From positions 1 to 6,613 of the forward strand of contig NZ_CALLVU010000102.1 in the NCBI RefSeq assembly GCF_938015485.1: a stretch of DNA of 6,613 bases. The letters are read 5' to 3'. Both the position numbers and the translations under genes were made by a program. Below are positions 6,138 through 6,613 of the stretch, one piece after another. The number at the start of each line of letters is the position of its first letter. Within the stretch, counting starts at the first letter, position 1. The notes under the pieces are model-generated. The model did not search any database and was not told where the DNA came from. It worked only from the letters and a program-made list of their open reading frames with translations. The stretch is from an uncultured Lachnoanaerobaculum sp. Lineage in GTDB: Bacteria; Bacillota; Clostridia; Lachnospirales; Lachnospiraceae.

Positions 6138-6613
6138 CTATCTGTCAAAGAGAACAAAATCACTGTCCAAGTTGTTCAATCCGTCTGTGGCATATGTGAT
6201 TTCTGCTCCCCATCTGTCATGTCTGTCGGCACTTGAATCGTAGTGATAGAATCTTCCGTTCTTCTTTCTCGGTCTGTCACTGTCACTTACTCTTGCTACG
6301 AACTTTGAGTTGTCAACTATTATCCAGTTACCCTCTCCGTCCTTAAGAATCTTTGTGCCTTTGACTACTTTACCGTTTGAGTCTACGACTACATACTCGC
6401 CGTGACCTGTTCTTGTATCCTTAAGAATACCATACTTAAGGCTTGCGTCAGCATCCAGTCTCAAGCCGTTGAAGTAGAACTTACCGTCGCTCTTTGCAAG
6501 TGTGCATCTTGCTCCGATAGCCTTACCGTTGTCCTTGAAACCGAATACGGCATTCTGGTCTCTAAGAGAAACTGTTACCTCACCTGTAACCATAGAACCG
6601 TCGTTAAGCTCAT
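6138..6613 (-). CDS. C-terminal part of a cell-wall-binding-repeat-like surface protein (5' end outside window)
   Basis: This is the last 157 codons of a gene that enters the window at 6613 and stops with TAG at 6138-6140. The frame is open upstream of the first methionine (at 6593), where it reads ELNDGS and then MVTG. That is the tail of a typical Gram-positive cell-wall-binding (choline-binding-like) repeat, so the methionine is internal and not a start. Further glycine/aromatic repeat units are visible, such as DSNGKVVKGTKIL followed by GNWIIVDN, and DGKFYFNG. The last 45 residues are basic and then acidic (RPRKKNGRFYHYD, then RHDRWGAEITY) and end in FVLFDR; I do not recognise this tail. 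Such repeats usually tether exported proteins to peptidoglycan or wall polymers. The catalytic or binding part, if any, lies outside the window. It sits 13 bases upstream of the giant gene on the same strand, which suggests one transcript. The repeat family is an inference from pattern and may be a diverged variant. Confidence 0.8.
   Translation of the reverse strand, partial: ELNDGSMVTGEVTVSLRDQNAVFGFKDNGKAIGARCTLAKSDGKFYFNGLRLDADASLKYGILKDTRTGHGEYVVVDSNGKVVKGTKILKDGEGNWIIVDNSKFVARVSDSDRPRKKNGRFYHYDSSADRHDRWGAEITYATDGLNNLDSDFVLFDR

Noticed and set aside
6591..6593. ATG as start of the upstream gene
   Set aside because: The frame is open above it and reads ELNDGS, completing a wall-binding repeat, and no ribosome binding site precedes it, so this methionine is internal.
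1..6613. CRISPR array, transposon, toxin-antitoxin or defence system
   Set aside because: I saw no regularly spaced direct DNA repeats, no inverted terminal repeats, no transposase or nuclease motifs. The repeats present are protein modules that have diverged at DNA level.

Overview
The window carries two genes on the minus strand and almost no non-coding DNA. It looks like a low-GC Gram-positive anaerobe, most likely a Clostridia/Lachnospiraceae-type organism. The reasons are the AGAGGAG ribosome binding site, frequent AGA, ATA and AAT codons, a Gram-positive Sec signal peptide, and InlB-type (Listeria-Bacteroides) repeats next to a cell-wall-binding-type repeat protein. The genus cannot be fixed from the sequence alone.

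Layout, read in the direction of transcription from high to low coordinates. From 6613 to 6138 lies the C-terminal end (157 residues) of a protein with cell-wall-binding-like repeats; its 5' part is beyond the window. After a 13-base gap holding a ribosome binding site, a giant open reading frame starts at 6124 and stays open to position 1. It covers 2041 codons without a stop and its C-terminus lies beyond the window.

The giant protein is a secreted, mosaic, repeat-rich surface protein. In order it has: a signal peptide (about 1-37); an unassigned beta-rich N-terminal domain with a His/Asp-rich patch (about 38-432); a probable right-handed beta-helix opening with a YVDPVNGKDD motif (about 434-690); a threonine-rich linker (715-772); an uncharacterised segment; MucBP-like modules and a classical InlB B-repeat (874-1278); two more InlB-like modules (1380-1566); a tandem pair of Fn3-like modules (1592-1760); a divergent InlB repeat (1781-1865); and an unassigned segment at the window edge. 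I read no cysteine in it. This architecture fits a stalk-like adhesin or matrix protein on the cell surface.

The two genes are very probably co-transcribed, and both encode apparent envelope proteins. I found no RNA gene, CRISPR array, insertion sequence, terminator or recognisable promoter. The plus strand holds only shadow frames. The window does not show a new multi-gene system; its interest lies in the size and mosaic make-up of the large surface protein.
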